From Streptomyces sp. NBC_01381 (GTDB lineage Bacteria; Actinomycetota; Actinomycetes; Streptomycetales; Streptomycetaceae): 64,000 nucleotides of DNA. This document shows, one piece after another, positions 33,069-41,048 of this stretch. Location of the stretch: positions 2,480,001 to 2,544,000 of the forward strand of contig NZ_JAPEPI010000002.1 in assembly GCF_026340305.1 (NCBI RefSeq), written 5' to 3'. The notes below the pieces were generated by a model that was not told where the DNA came from, searched no databases, and saw only the letters and a program-made list of their open reading frames with translations. Each line of letters begins with the position of its first letter. The first letter of the stretch is position 1. Made by a program: the position numbers and the translations under genes.

Positions 33069-34364
33069 ATGCGTGACACGGAACACGAGGCAGGGACAGG
33101 GAAGCGGCCGCTGGGGGTGGGCATGGTCGGATACGCCTTCATGGGAGCCGCCCACTCCCAGGGCTGGCGCACCGTCGGGCGCGTCTTCGATCTGCCCCTG
33201 CGGCCGGTCCTCTCGGCGGTCTGCGGACGCGACGGCGGCGCCGTGCGCGCCGCCGCCGACCGGCTCGGCTGGGCGGCCGCGGAGACCGACTGGCGCGCAC
33301 TCGTGGCCCGTGACGACGTCGACGTCGTCGACATCTGCACCCCCGGTGACAGTCATGCGGAGATCGCGATCGCGGCGCTCGACGCGGGCAAGCACGTGCT
33401 GTGCGAGAAGCCGCTGGCCAACACCGTCGAGGAGGCCGAGGCGATGGCCGAGGCCGCCGAACGGGCCCGCGCGCGGGGCCAGGTGTCCATGGTCGGCTTC
33501 AACTACCGCCGGGTCCCCGCGCTCGCCCTCGCCCGGCAGATGGTCGCCGAAGGGCGGCTCGGCACGCTGCGGCACGTGCGTCTGACGTACCTTCAGGACT
33601 GGCTGGTGGACCCGGAGTTCCCGCTCACCTGGCGGCTGAACAAGGACCGCGCGGGTTCGGGCGCGCTCGGTGACCTGGGGGCGCACATCGTGGACCTCGC
33701 GCAGTATCTGGTGGGGGAGCCGGTGACGGGGGTCTCCGCGCTCACCGAGACATTTGTGCGCGAGCGGCCGCTGCTCGACGGGGCGTCCAGCGGGCTCACG
33801 GGGGCGGGCGGTGCCGCGGGCGGACCGGGCGGTGCCGTGAGCGGACCGGGCGATGGGGCCACCGGACCGGGTGGCGCGGCCACCGGGCCGGTCACCGTGG
33901 ACGACGCGGCGGTCTTCACCGGGCGCTTCCCCTCGGGCGCGCTCGCCTCGTTCGAGGCGACGCGTTTCGCGGCGGGCCGCAAGAACGCGCTGCGGCTCGA
34001 ACTCAACGGCTCCGACGGCTCGTTGGCCTTCGACCTGGAGCGCCTGAACGAGCTCTCCTTCCACGACCACACGGAGCCCGCCACGTCCTCCGGCTTCCGC
34101 CGCATCCTGGTGACCGAGCCGGGCCACCCGTATCTGGAGGCCTGGTGGCCGCCCGGCCACGGGCTCGGCTACGAGCACACCTTCGTGCACCAGGCGCGCG
34201 ATCTGGTGCACGCCATCGCCGAAGGCGGCGTCGCCGAACCGTCCTTCGCCGACGGACTCGGCGTCCAGCGGGTCCTGGCCGCCGTGGAGGAGAGCGCGGC
34301 CAAGAACTCCGTCTTCACCCCGATCCCGAACACTCCCGTCCCGCACACCCCCGTCCAGGTTTGA
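33069..34364 (+). CDS. Gfo/Idh/MocA-family NAD-dependent oxidoreductase
   Basis: A 431-aa sugar/cyclitol dehydrogenase. The Rossmann start is GVGMVGYAFMGAAHSQGWRT, and the nicotinamide/active-site motif is the EKPLANT segment (GKHVLCEKPLANTVEEAEAM). A normal enzyme is about 360-390 aa. The excess is a Gly/Ala/Pro-rich insert near residues 240-278 (GAGGAAGGPGGAVSGPGDG and on) encoded by near-tandem GGACCGGGCGGTGCC units. It is followed 10 bp later by a sugar isomerase gene. Oxidation of the imported sugar, often at C3 or at an inositol hydroxyl, is the likely step. Confidence 0.87.
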   Translation: MRDTEHEAGTGKRPLGVGMVGYAFMGAAHSQGWRTVGRVFDLPLRPVLSAVCGRDGGAVRAAADRLGWAAAETDWRALVARDDVDVVDICTPGDSHAEIAIAALDAGKHVLCEKPLANTVEEAEAMAEAAERARARGQVSMVGFNYRRVPALALARQMVAEGRLGTLRHVRLTYLQDWLVDPEFPLTWRLNKDRAGSGALGDLGAHIVDLAQYLVGEPVTGVSALTETFVRERPLLDGASSGLTGAGGAAGGPGGAVSGPGDGATGPGGAATGPVTVDDAAVFTGRFPSGALASFEATRFAAGRKNALRLELNGSDGSLAFDLERLNELSFHDHTEPATSSGFRRILVTEPGHPYLEAWWPPGHGLGYEHTFVHQARDLVHAIAEGGVAEPSFADGLGVQRVLAAVEESAAKNSVFTPIPNTPVPHTPVQV

Positions 34365-34374
34365 GGAGGCCGTC

Positions 34375-35376
34375 ATGCCACGTCCGTTCACCCTGTTCAC
34401 CGGCCAGTGGGCCGACCTGCCGCTCGAAGAGGTCTGCAGGCTCGCCCGCGACTTCGGCTACGACGGACTCGAACTCGCCTGCTGGGGCGATCACTTCGAG
34501 GTCGACAAGGCCCTGAACGACACCTCGTATCTGGACTCACGCCGCCAGCTCCTGGACAAGTACGGCCTCAAGTGCTGGGCCATCTCCAACCATCTGGTCG
34601 GCCAGGCCGTCTGCGACGCGATCATCGACGAGCGGCACCAGGCGATCCTGCCCGCGCGGATCTGGGGCGACGGCGACGCGGAGGGCGTGCGGCGGCGTGC
34701 GGCCCGCGAGATCGAGGACACGGCGCGCGCGGCGGCGGCCTTCGGCGTCGACACGGTGATCGGCTTCACGGGCTCCTCGATCTGGCATCTGGTGGCGATG
34801 TTCCCGCCGGCTCCCGAGTCGATGATCGAGCGGGGTTACGAGGACTTCGCCGAGCGCTGGAACCCGATCCTCGACGTCTTCGACGTACAGGGCGTGCGCT
34901 TCGCCCACGAGGTGCATCCGTCCGAGATCGCGTACGACTACTGGACAACGCACCGTGCTCTGGAGGCAGTTGACCACCGGGTCGCCTTCGGTCTGAACTT
35001 CGACCCCTCGCATTTCGTCTGGCAGGACCTGGACCCGGTCGGCTTCCTCTATGACTTCCGGGACCGCATCTACCACGTCGACTGCAAGGAGGCGCGGCGG
35101 CGCCTCGACGGCCGCAATGGCCGCCTCGGCTCCCACCTCCCGTGGGGCGACCCGCGCCGCGGCTGGGACTTCGTGTCCGCGGGCCACGGGGACGTCCCCT
35201 GGGAGGACGTGTTCCGCATGCTGCGCTCGATCCGCTACGAGGGGCCGATCTCGGTGGAGTGGGAGGACGCGGGCATGGACCGGCTGCAGGGCGCCCCCGA
35301 GGCGCTGCGCAAGCTGAAGGCCTTTGACTTCGAGCCTCCGTCGGCGTCGTTCGACGCGGCGTTCGGCGGCAACTGA
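34375..35376 (+). CDS. Sugar phosphate isomerase/epimerase (xylose isomerase-like TIM barrel)
   Basis: A 333-aa AP_endonuc_2 TIM-barrel enzyme (FTLFTGQWADLPLEEVCRLA, YDGLELACWGDHFEV, VRFAHEVHPSEIAYDYW, NFDPSHFVWQDLDP, ISVEWEDAGMDR). The conserved His/Asp/Glu metal ligands of the family are present. It is coupled to the Gfo/Idh gene 10 bp upstream, and such pairs interconvert keto and aldo sugars or inosose derivatives. This is the last gene before a 252-bp promoter region. Confidence 0.87.
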   Translation: MPRPFTLFTGQWADLPLEEVCRLARDFGYDGLELACWGDHFEVDKALNDTSYLDSRRQLLDKYGLKCWAISNHLVGQAVCDAIIDERHQAILPARIWGDGDAEGVRRRAAREIEDTARAAAAFGVDTVIGFTGSSIWHLVAMFPPAPESMIERGYEDFAERWNPILDVFDVQGVRFAHEVHPSEIAYDYWTTHRALEAVDHRVAFGLNFDPSHFVWQDLDPVGFLYDFRDRIYHVDCKEARRRLDGRNGRLGSHLPWGDPRRGWDFVSAGHGDVPWEDVFRMLRSIRYEGPISVEWEDAGMDRLQGAPEALRKLKAFDFEPPSASFDAAFGGN

Positions 35377-35445
35377 GCCCTGCCGGGCATGGCTCGGCCC
35401 GTCCGGCGGTTCCGGCGCGGGCTGCGCACAGCACGGCGTAGCCCA

Positions 35446-35511
35446 CTTTGTCCTGGGCAAGGAAGAAGCCGAACTCCGGTGATGCGCAAGGGCTTTCGGC
35501 CCAAGACAAAG
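35446..35511. promoter_or_regulatory. Inverted CTTTGTCYTGGGC elements upstream of the secreted dehydrogenase
   Basis: CTTTGTCCTGGGC at 35446-35458 and its inverted partner GCCCAAGACAAAG at 35499-35511 (one mismatch) lie in the 252-bp gap before the PQQ-type dehydrogenase. CTTTGTCCTG also occurs at 27891-27900 upstream of the ROK gene. This suggests that the ROK protein controls both. Nothing else is seen in 35377-35628. Confidence 0.5.
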
Positions 35512-35628
35512 CTCGCTACCGTCCCTGATGTGTACAGGACATGAACCTTCCGGGGTGACGGCGCACCCCGGCGCCCAGCGCCACGTTCCACACCCGCGTA
35601 CGACCGTCCCCCTTCCGGAGGAACCCCC

Positions 35629-38118
35629 GTGCACAGGAAACGCCTGAGACTCCGCAAGACCCTCGCGCTCTTCACCGGCACCCTGCTGGCCGGCGCCACC
35701 CTCAGCCTCACCGCCCCCGGCGCGAACGCCGCCGACCCGGAGGCCGTCCGCGCCGCCCAGACGCGGGCCGACAAGGCGGCCGCTGCCCCCGTCGCCGAAG
35801 ACTTCCAGCAAGTGACCCTCGCCAAGGGCGAGCCGGAGACGGGTGAGCCGATGACGCTCTCCGTGCTCCCCGACCGCTCGGTCCTGCACACATCCCGCGA
35901 CGGCACGCTGCGCCTCACCGACGCCGCGGGCAACACCAAGATCGCGGGCAAGATCCCGGTCTACTCACATGACGAGGAAGGCCTCCAAGGCGTCGCCCTC
36001 GACCCGAAGTTCAGCGAGAACCGCGCGATCTACCTCTACTACGCGCCCCCGCTCGACACCCCGGCCGGCGACGCCCCGGAGACCGGCACCGCCGATGACT
36101 TCAAGAAGTTCGACGGCGTCAACCGCCTCTCCCGCTTCGTCCTGAAGACCGACGGCACCCTCGACAACGCCAGCGAGAAGAAGGTCCTCGACGTCCCCGC
36201 GAGCCGCGGCATCTGCTGCCACGTCGGCGGCGACATCGACTTCGACAAGGACGGCAACCTCTACCTCTCGACGGGCGACGACTCCAACCCCTTCGCCTCG
36301 GACGGCTTCACGCCCATCGACGAGCGCGCGGACCGCAACCCCGCCTTCGACGCCCGCCGCAGCGCCGGCAACAGCAACGACCTGCGCGGCAAGATCCTGC
36401 GCATCAAGGTCGCCGACGACGGCAGCTACACCGTCCCGGACGGCAACCTCTTCGCGCCGGGCACCGAGAAGACCCGCCCCGAGATCTACGCGATGGGCTT
36501 CCGCAACCCCTTCCGCATGAGCGTCGACAAGCCGACCGGCATCGTCTACGTCGGTGACTACGGCCCCGATGCGGGCGCGGCCGACCCCAAGCGCGGCCCC
36601 GCGGGACAGGTCGAGTTCACCCGCGTGACCAAGCCGGGCAACTTCGGCTGGCCGTACTGCACCGGCAAGAACGACGCATACATCGACTACGACTTCGCGA
36701 CGCAGACCTCCGGCGCCGCCTTCGACTGCGCAGCGCCGAAGAACGACTCCGTGCACAACACCGGCCTGACCGATCTGCCGGCCGCGCAGGAAGCCTGGAT
36801 TCCGTACGACGGCGGCTCCGTCCCCGAGTTCGGCTCGGGCTCCGAGTCCCCGATGGGCGGCCCTGTCTACCGCTATGACGCGGCGAACACCTCCCCGGTG
36901 AAGTTCCCGGAGGCGTACGACGGCGACTTCTTCGCGGGCGAGTTCGGACGGCGCTGGATCAAGCGCATCGAGCAGGGCGCCGACGGCACCGTCTCGAAGA
37001 TCAACCCGTTCCCGTGGACGGGCACCCAGGTGATGGACATGGAGTTCGGCCCCGACGGCGCGCTGTACGTCCTGGACTACGGCACCGCCTGGTTCGGCGG
37101 CGACGAGAACTCCGGCCTCTTCCGCATCGAGAACGCCACCGAGGGCCACTCCCCGGTCGTCGAGGCGAGCTCCTCCGTGACCAGCGGCCAGGCCCCGCTC
37201 AAGACCAAGTTCAGCGCGAAGGCCACGGACGCCGACGGCGGCACGCTGACCTACGCCTGGGACTTCGGCGACGGCGGCAAGTCGACCCAGCAGAACCCCT
37301 CGTACACGTACAAGAAGAACGGCGTCTACACCGCGACCGTGACCGTCAAGGACTCGACCGGGCGCACCGGTTCGGCCAGCGCGCACCTCACCGTCGGCAA
37401 CACCGCGCCCAAGGTGACCCTGGAACTCCCCGGCGACGGGCAGCTGTTCACCTTCGGAGACAAGATTCCCTTCAAGGTGAAGGTGACCGACAAGGAAGAC
37501 GGCCCGATCGACTGCACGAAGGTCAAGGTCACCCACATCCTCGGCCATGACAGCCACGGCCACCCGGTGACATCGGCCAACGGCTGCGAGGGCACCCTGC
37601 AGACCTCGGCGGACGGCGAGCACGACCCGAACGCCAACATCTTCGGGGTCTTCGACGCCGAGTACACCGACAAGGGTGCGAACGGCCAGCCCGCGCTGAC
37701 CACCCACGACCAGAACGTCGTCCAGCCCAAGCACCGCCAGGGCGAGCACTACAACGACTCCAAGGGCGTGTCCGTGGTCAACCACACCCCGGCGCACGGC
37801 GGCAAGGCGGTCGGTGACATCAACAACGGCGACTGGATCGCCTTCAAGCCGTACATCCTGGGCAACGCCACCAAGCTGACCGCGCGCGTCGCGTCGGGCG
37901 GAGCGGGCGGCACGCTCGAGGTCCGCAGCGGCTCGGCCACCGGCAAGCTCCTGGGCAGTACGAAGGTCGCGCCGACCGGCGGGTGGGAGACGTACACCGA
38001 CGTGAGCACCGCGATCGCCGGAGCGCCCACCAAGACCACCACGTTCTACCTGGTCTTCAAGGGCGAGGGCACCGGATCCCTCTACGACGTCGACGACTTC
38101 ACCTTCACCACGAGCTGA
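35629..38118 (+). CDS. Secreted PQQ-dependent sugar dehydrogenase-like protein with PKD and C-terminal carbohydrate-binding domains
   Basis: An 829-aa exported protein. The GTG at 35629 follows CCGGAGGA, and the signal peptide ends near PGANAADPE. A six-bladed GSDH propeller (about 55-500) shows EEGLQGVALDPKFSENR, CCHVGGDIDFDKDGNLYLST and EIYAMGFRNPFRMSVD. A PKD domain follows at about 505-590 (YAWDFGDGGKSTQQNPSYTY), then an Ig-like segment and a CBM6-type domain (about 700-829, GGAGGTLEVRSGSATGKLLG). It probably oxidises sugar or a polymer outside the cell. It is followed 14 bp later by the ThuA-DUF1080 gene. Confidence 0.87.
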   Translation: MHRKRLRLRKTLALFTGTLLAGATLSLTAPGANAADPEAVRAAQTRADKAAAAPVAEDFQQVTLAKGEPETGEPMTLSVLPDRSVLHTSRDGTLRLTDAAGNTKIAGKIPVYSHDEEGLQGVALDPKFSENRAIYLYYAPPLDTPAGDAPETGTADDFKKFDGVNRLSRFVLKTDGTLDNASEKKVLDVPASRGICCHVGGDIDFDKDGNLYLSTGDDSNPFASDGFTPIDERADRNPAFDARRSAGNSNDLRGKILRIKVADDGSYTVPDGNLFAPGTEKTRPEIYAMGFRNPFRMSVDKPTGIVYVGDYGPDAGAADPKRGPAGQVEFTRVTKPGNFGWPYCTGKNDAYIDYDFATQTSGAAFDCAAPKNDSVHNTGLTDLPAAQEAWIPYDGGSVPEFGSGSESPMGGPVYRYDAANTSPVKFPEAYDGDFFAGEFGRRWIKRIEQGADGTVSKINPFPWTGTQVMDMEFGPDGALYVLDYGTAWFGGDENSGLFRIENATEGHSPVVEASSSVTSGQAPLKTKFSAKATDADGGTLTYAWDFGDGGKSTQQNPSYTYKKNGVYTATVTVKDSTGRTGSASAHLTVGNTAPKVTLELPGDGQLFTFGDKIPFKVKVTDKEDGPIDCTKVKVTHILGHDSHGHPVTSANGCEGTLQTSADGEHDPNANIFGVFDAEYTDKGANGQPALTTHDQNVVQPKHRQGEHYNDSKGVSVVNHTPAHGGKAVGDINNGDWIAFKPYILGNATKLTARVASGGAGGTLEVRSGSATGKLLGSTKVAPTGGWETYTDVSTAIAGAPTKTTTFYLVFKGEGTGSLYDVDDFTFTTS

Positions 38119-38132
38119 GGAAGGGGCATCAC

Positions 38133-39524
38133 ATGCGCGCATCCGCACGGATGGCCACTGCTACGGCCGCGGCCGCCCTGCTCATCGGCTGTGTGTCGGG
38201 GCCGGCGGCGTCGAAGCCGGATTCGTCGGGATCGGGTTTGGGCTCGGCGGAGGGCGAAAAGGTCCTGGTCTTCTCCAAGACAGCCGGGTTCCGGCACGAC
38301 TCCATCCCCGACGGCATCGCGGCCGTCAAGGAGCTCGGCGCGGCGAACGGCTTCACCGTCGACGCGACCGAGGACGCCGGAGCCTTCACCGCCGCCAACC
38401 TCGCCCAGTACGACGCCGTGATCTGGCTCTCCACGACCGGCGACGTCCTCAACGCCGAGCAGCAGACGGCCTTCGAGGGCTACATCAAGAAGGGCGGCGG
38501 GTACGTGGGCGTGCACGCCGCCGCCGACACCGAGTACGACTGGCCCTTCTACGGAGGCCTCGCGGGCGCCTACTTCCAGTCGCATCCCGCGATCCAGCCC
38601 GCGAAGGTCCAGGTCGAGGACCACGCGCACCCGTCCACCGAGCATCTGCCGGGGATCTGGGACCGCACCGACGAGTGGTACAACTACCGCTCGAATCCCC
38701 GGGACCGGGCCCGCGTCCTCGCCTCGCTCGACGAGTCGTCGTACACCGGCGGCACGATGTCCGGCGACCATCCCATCGCCTGGTGCCAGGGCTCCGTCGA
38801 GGGAACAGCTGGCCGCTCCTTCTACACGGGCGGCGGCCACACCAAGGAGTCGTTCGCCGACCCCGCCTATCGCACGCATCTGCTCGGCGGGATCCGCTGG
38901 GCGACGGGCGCGGCGCAGGCCGACTGCCGTGCGGAGAAGGGCTACACGCCGATCTTCGACGGTACGGCTGCCTCGCTGGACGGCTGGAAGCAGGCGGGCC
39001 CGGGGTCCTTCGAGTTGAACGAGGCCGAAGGGACGCTCACGACGGTCGGCGGCATGGGGATGCTCTGGTACGACGGGCCGAAGGAGCTCGGCTCTTACTC
39101 CCTCAAGCTGGACTGGCGCATGGACGGCGACGACAACTCCGGGATCTTCGTGGGCTTCCCGGCCTCCGACGACCCCTGGTCGGCCGTGAACAACGGCTAT
39201 GAGATCCAGATCGACGCCACCGACGTCCCGGAGAAGACCACCGGCTCCGTCTACGGCTTCAAGTCCGCCGACCTGAAGAAGCGCGACAAGGCGCTGAACC
39301 CGCCGGGGGAGTGGAACACGTACGAACTCCGTGTCGAGGGCGAACGCCTTCGGATCTATCTCAACGGAGTGAAGATCAACGACTTCACCAACACGGATCC
39401 GGCGAGGAGCCTGAAGGACGGTCACATCGGCATCCAGAACCACGGCGCCGATGACCAGGTCTCCTTCCGCGACATCCGGGTGAAGGAACTGCCGGCCCGC
39501 ACCGCTTCCGGCGGGGGCCGCTAG
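38133..39524 (+). CDS. ThuA domain plus DUF1080 (3-keto-disaccharide hydrolase-like) lipoprotein
   Basis: A 463-aa lipoprotein. The ATG at 38133 has GAGGAAGGGG upstream, and the lipobox is LLIGC. The first half is a ThuA/glutamine-amidotransferase-like domain (VLVFSKTAGFRHDSIPDGIA, GGGYVGVHAAADTEYDWPFY). The second half is DUF1080 (YTPIFDGTAASLDGWKQAG, DDNSGIFVGFP, INDFTNTDPARSLKDGHIGI), the fold now linked to hydrolysis of 3-keto-glycosides. With the Gfo/Idh and PQQ-type dehydrogenases this suggests a glycoside oxidation-cleavage route at the cell surface. Confidence 0.87.
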   Translation: MRASARMATATAAAALLIGCVSGPAASKPDSSGSGLGSAEGEKVLVFSKTAGFRHDSIPDGIAAVKELGAANGFTVDATEDAGAFTAANLAQYDAVIWLSTTGDVLNAEQQTAFEGYIKKGGGYVGVHAAADTEYDWPFYGGLAGAYFQSHPAIQPAKVQVEDHAHPSTEHLPGIWDRTDEWYNYRSNPRDRARVLASLDESSYTGGTMSGDHPIAWCQGSVEGTAGRSFYTGGGHTKESFADPAYRTHLLGGIRWATGAAQADCRAEKGYTPIFDGTAASLDGWKQAGPGSFELNEAEGTLTTVGGMGMLWYDGPKELGSYSLKLDWRMDGDDNSGIFVGFPASDDPWSAVNNGYEIQIDATDVPEKTTGSVYGFKSADLKKRDKALNPPGEWNTYELRVEGERLRIYLNGVKINDFTNTDPARSLKDGHIGIQNHGADDQVSFRDIRVKELPARTASGGGR

Positions 39525-39586
39525 ACGGCGGCGGGCGGAGGACGCCGGACCTCCGCCCGCCGTCTTTTCTTCGACAGGAGGCAGCC

Positions 39587-40789
39587 GTGCCCAATTCCTC
39601 TTCTATTGATTCCTCTGGTTCCGCTGGTTCCTCTGGTTCTTCGGGTGGCGGGCTGACCGGGGTGTGGCTGATCGGCGCGCGAGGCTCGGTCGCCACGACG
39701 GCTGTCGCGGGGTGCGCGGCCGTGACGGCCGGTCTCCACCCGCCGACCGGGATGGTCACGGAGACCCCGCCGTTCGCGGACTGCGGTCTGCCAACGTTGT
39801 CGTCGCTCGTCTTCGGCGGCCACGACACGGTGGAGTGCCCGCTGCCGAAGCGGGCGGAGCAGCTGGCCGCCGGGGGAGTGCTGCCGCACGGCGTCCCCGC
39901 GGCGGTGCGCTCCGAACTGGCCGCGGCGGACGCGGAGATACGGATGGGTGGACCGCGCCCCGGTGACACCGACACCGACACCGACGCCGACGCCGGCGGG
40001 CGGTCGGACGAGGAACTGATCGCCTCCTTCGCCGCCGACCTCCGCGATTTTGTACGTCGCCGGGGGCTTGCCCGTGCGGTGGTGGTGAACGTGGCTTCGA
40101 CGGAACCGCTGCCGGCGGAGGGCGGCGGACGCCTCCCCGCCAGCTCCCTGTACGCGGCGGCGGCGCTGCGCGCGGGCTGCCCGTACGTGAACTTCACCCC
40201 GTCGATGGGCCTGCACCACCCGGCGCTCGCCGCTGAGGCCGCTTCGTCCGGCCTCCCTTACGCGGGCCGGGACGGCAAGACGGGCCAGACCCTGCTCCGC
40301 TCGGTCCTCGGCCCGATGTTCGCCCAGCGCGCGCTCTCCGTGCGGTCCTGGTCCGGCACCAACCTCCTGGGCGGCGGCGACGGCGCGTCCCTCGCCGATC
40401 CGGCCGCGGCGGCCGCGAAGAACGCGGGCAAGGAACGGGTCCTGGCGGACACGTTGGGCTCCGCCCCGGAGGGCGAGGTCCACATCGACGACGTCCCGTC
40501 CCTCGGCGACTGGAAGACCGCCTGGGACCACATCGCCTTCGACGGCTTCCTCGGCGCGCGCATGGTCCTCCAGACCACCTGGCAGGGCTGCGACTCGGCC
40601 TTGGCGGCCCCCTTGATCCTGGACCTGGCCCGCCTCCTGGCCCGCTCCCACGAACTGGGCCTCACCGGCCCGTCACCGTCCCTCGGCTTCTACTTCAAGG
40701 ACCCGGACCCAGGCTCATCGTCAGCTTTGGGCGAGCAGTACGGGGCGTTGGTTGCTTTTGCGGAGCGGTTGAGGGGGGCGGGGGTGTGA
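39587..40789 (+). CDS. Inositol-3-phosphate synthase (Ino1)-like cyclase
   Basis: A 400-aa Ino1-family protein. The NAD-binding start is VWLIGARGSVATTAVAGCAA; SGLPYAGRDGKTGQTLLRSV carries the conserved lysine region, and a Gly/Asp motif (NLLGGGDGASLADP) follows. GTG at 39587 begins a Ser/Gly-rich run (SSGSAGSSGSSGG), and residues near 125 hold a Thr-Asp repeat (GDTDTDTDADAGG), both from short tandem DNA repeats. The family forms a cyclitol phosphate from glucose-6-phosphate. It opens the Ebo-like operon, in the place where EboD (dehydroquinate-synthase-like) normally occurs. Confidence 0.82.
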   Translation: MPNSSSIDSSGSAGSSGSSGGGLTGVWLIGARGSVATTAVAGCAAVTAGLHPPTGMVTETPPFADCGLPTLSSLVFGGHDTVECPLPKRAEQLAAGGVLPHGVPAAVRSELAAADAEIRMGGPRPGDTDTDTDADAGGRSDEELIASFAADLRDFVRRRGLARAVVVNVASTEPLPAEGGGRLPASSLYAAAALRAGCPYVNFTPSMGLHHPALAAEAASSGLPYAGRDGKTGQTLLRSVLGPMFAQRALSVRSWSGTNLLGGGDGASLADPAAAAAKNAGKERVLADTLGSAPEGEVHIDDVPSLGDWKTAWDHIAFDGFLGARMVLQTTWQGCDSALAAPLILDLARLLARSHELGLTGPSPSLGFYFKDPDPGSSSALGEQYGALVAFAERLRGAGV

Positions 40790-40816
40790 GAGGGACCTTC
40801 GGTGATCAGCGGGGCA

Positions 40817-41039
40817 GGGGTGTTGGCGTGGGTGCGGCCTGTGGTGTTGGGCGGGATGGGGGTGGGGGCGTGGGTGCGGCCTGTGGTGCTTGGCGGGGTG
40901 GAGGCGTGGGTGTGGCCTGCGGTGGTCGGTGGGGTCACGGCGTCGGCGTGACCTGTGGTGTCGAGCGGGGTGGCGGCGTGAGTACGAGCTGTGTTGGTCA
41001 ACGGGGTGGCGGCGTCGGCGCGGTCCGCCATGGTGTGCG
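40817..41039 (+). repeat. 36-bp minisatellite between ino1 and eboC, with a coupled 88-codon open frame
   Basis: Six units, each starting near GGGTGG(A/C)GGCGT: 40817-40853 (37 bp), 40854-40895 (42 bp), then four of exactly 36 bp from 40896, 40932, 40968 and 41004. The period equals 12 codons. An open frame 40786-41052 (GTG to TGA) spans it, overlapping the ino1 stop by 4 bp (GTGA) and the eboC ATG by 4 bp (ATGA). It encodes a Gly/Val/Cys-rich 12-residue repeat. Third-position GC is low for this genome, so coding status is doubtful. The coupling geometry keeps it open. Confidence 0.65.
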
Positions 41040-41048
41040 AGGTGTCGC

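Noticed and set aside
31896..34400. 834-codon minus-strand frame
   Set aside because: Antisense to the binding protein and the Gfo/Idh gene, both of which have clear family motifs on the plus strand.
40690..41031. Minus-strand frame encoding Thr/Pro/His repeats across the minisatellite
   Set aside because: Antisense to ino1 and the repeat, with no ribosome site; the repeat gives open frames on both strands because its unit is a multiple of three.
40817..41039. Possible CRISPR-like array
   Set aside because: Units are directly adjacent and diverged, without unique spacers, and no cas genes are present.
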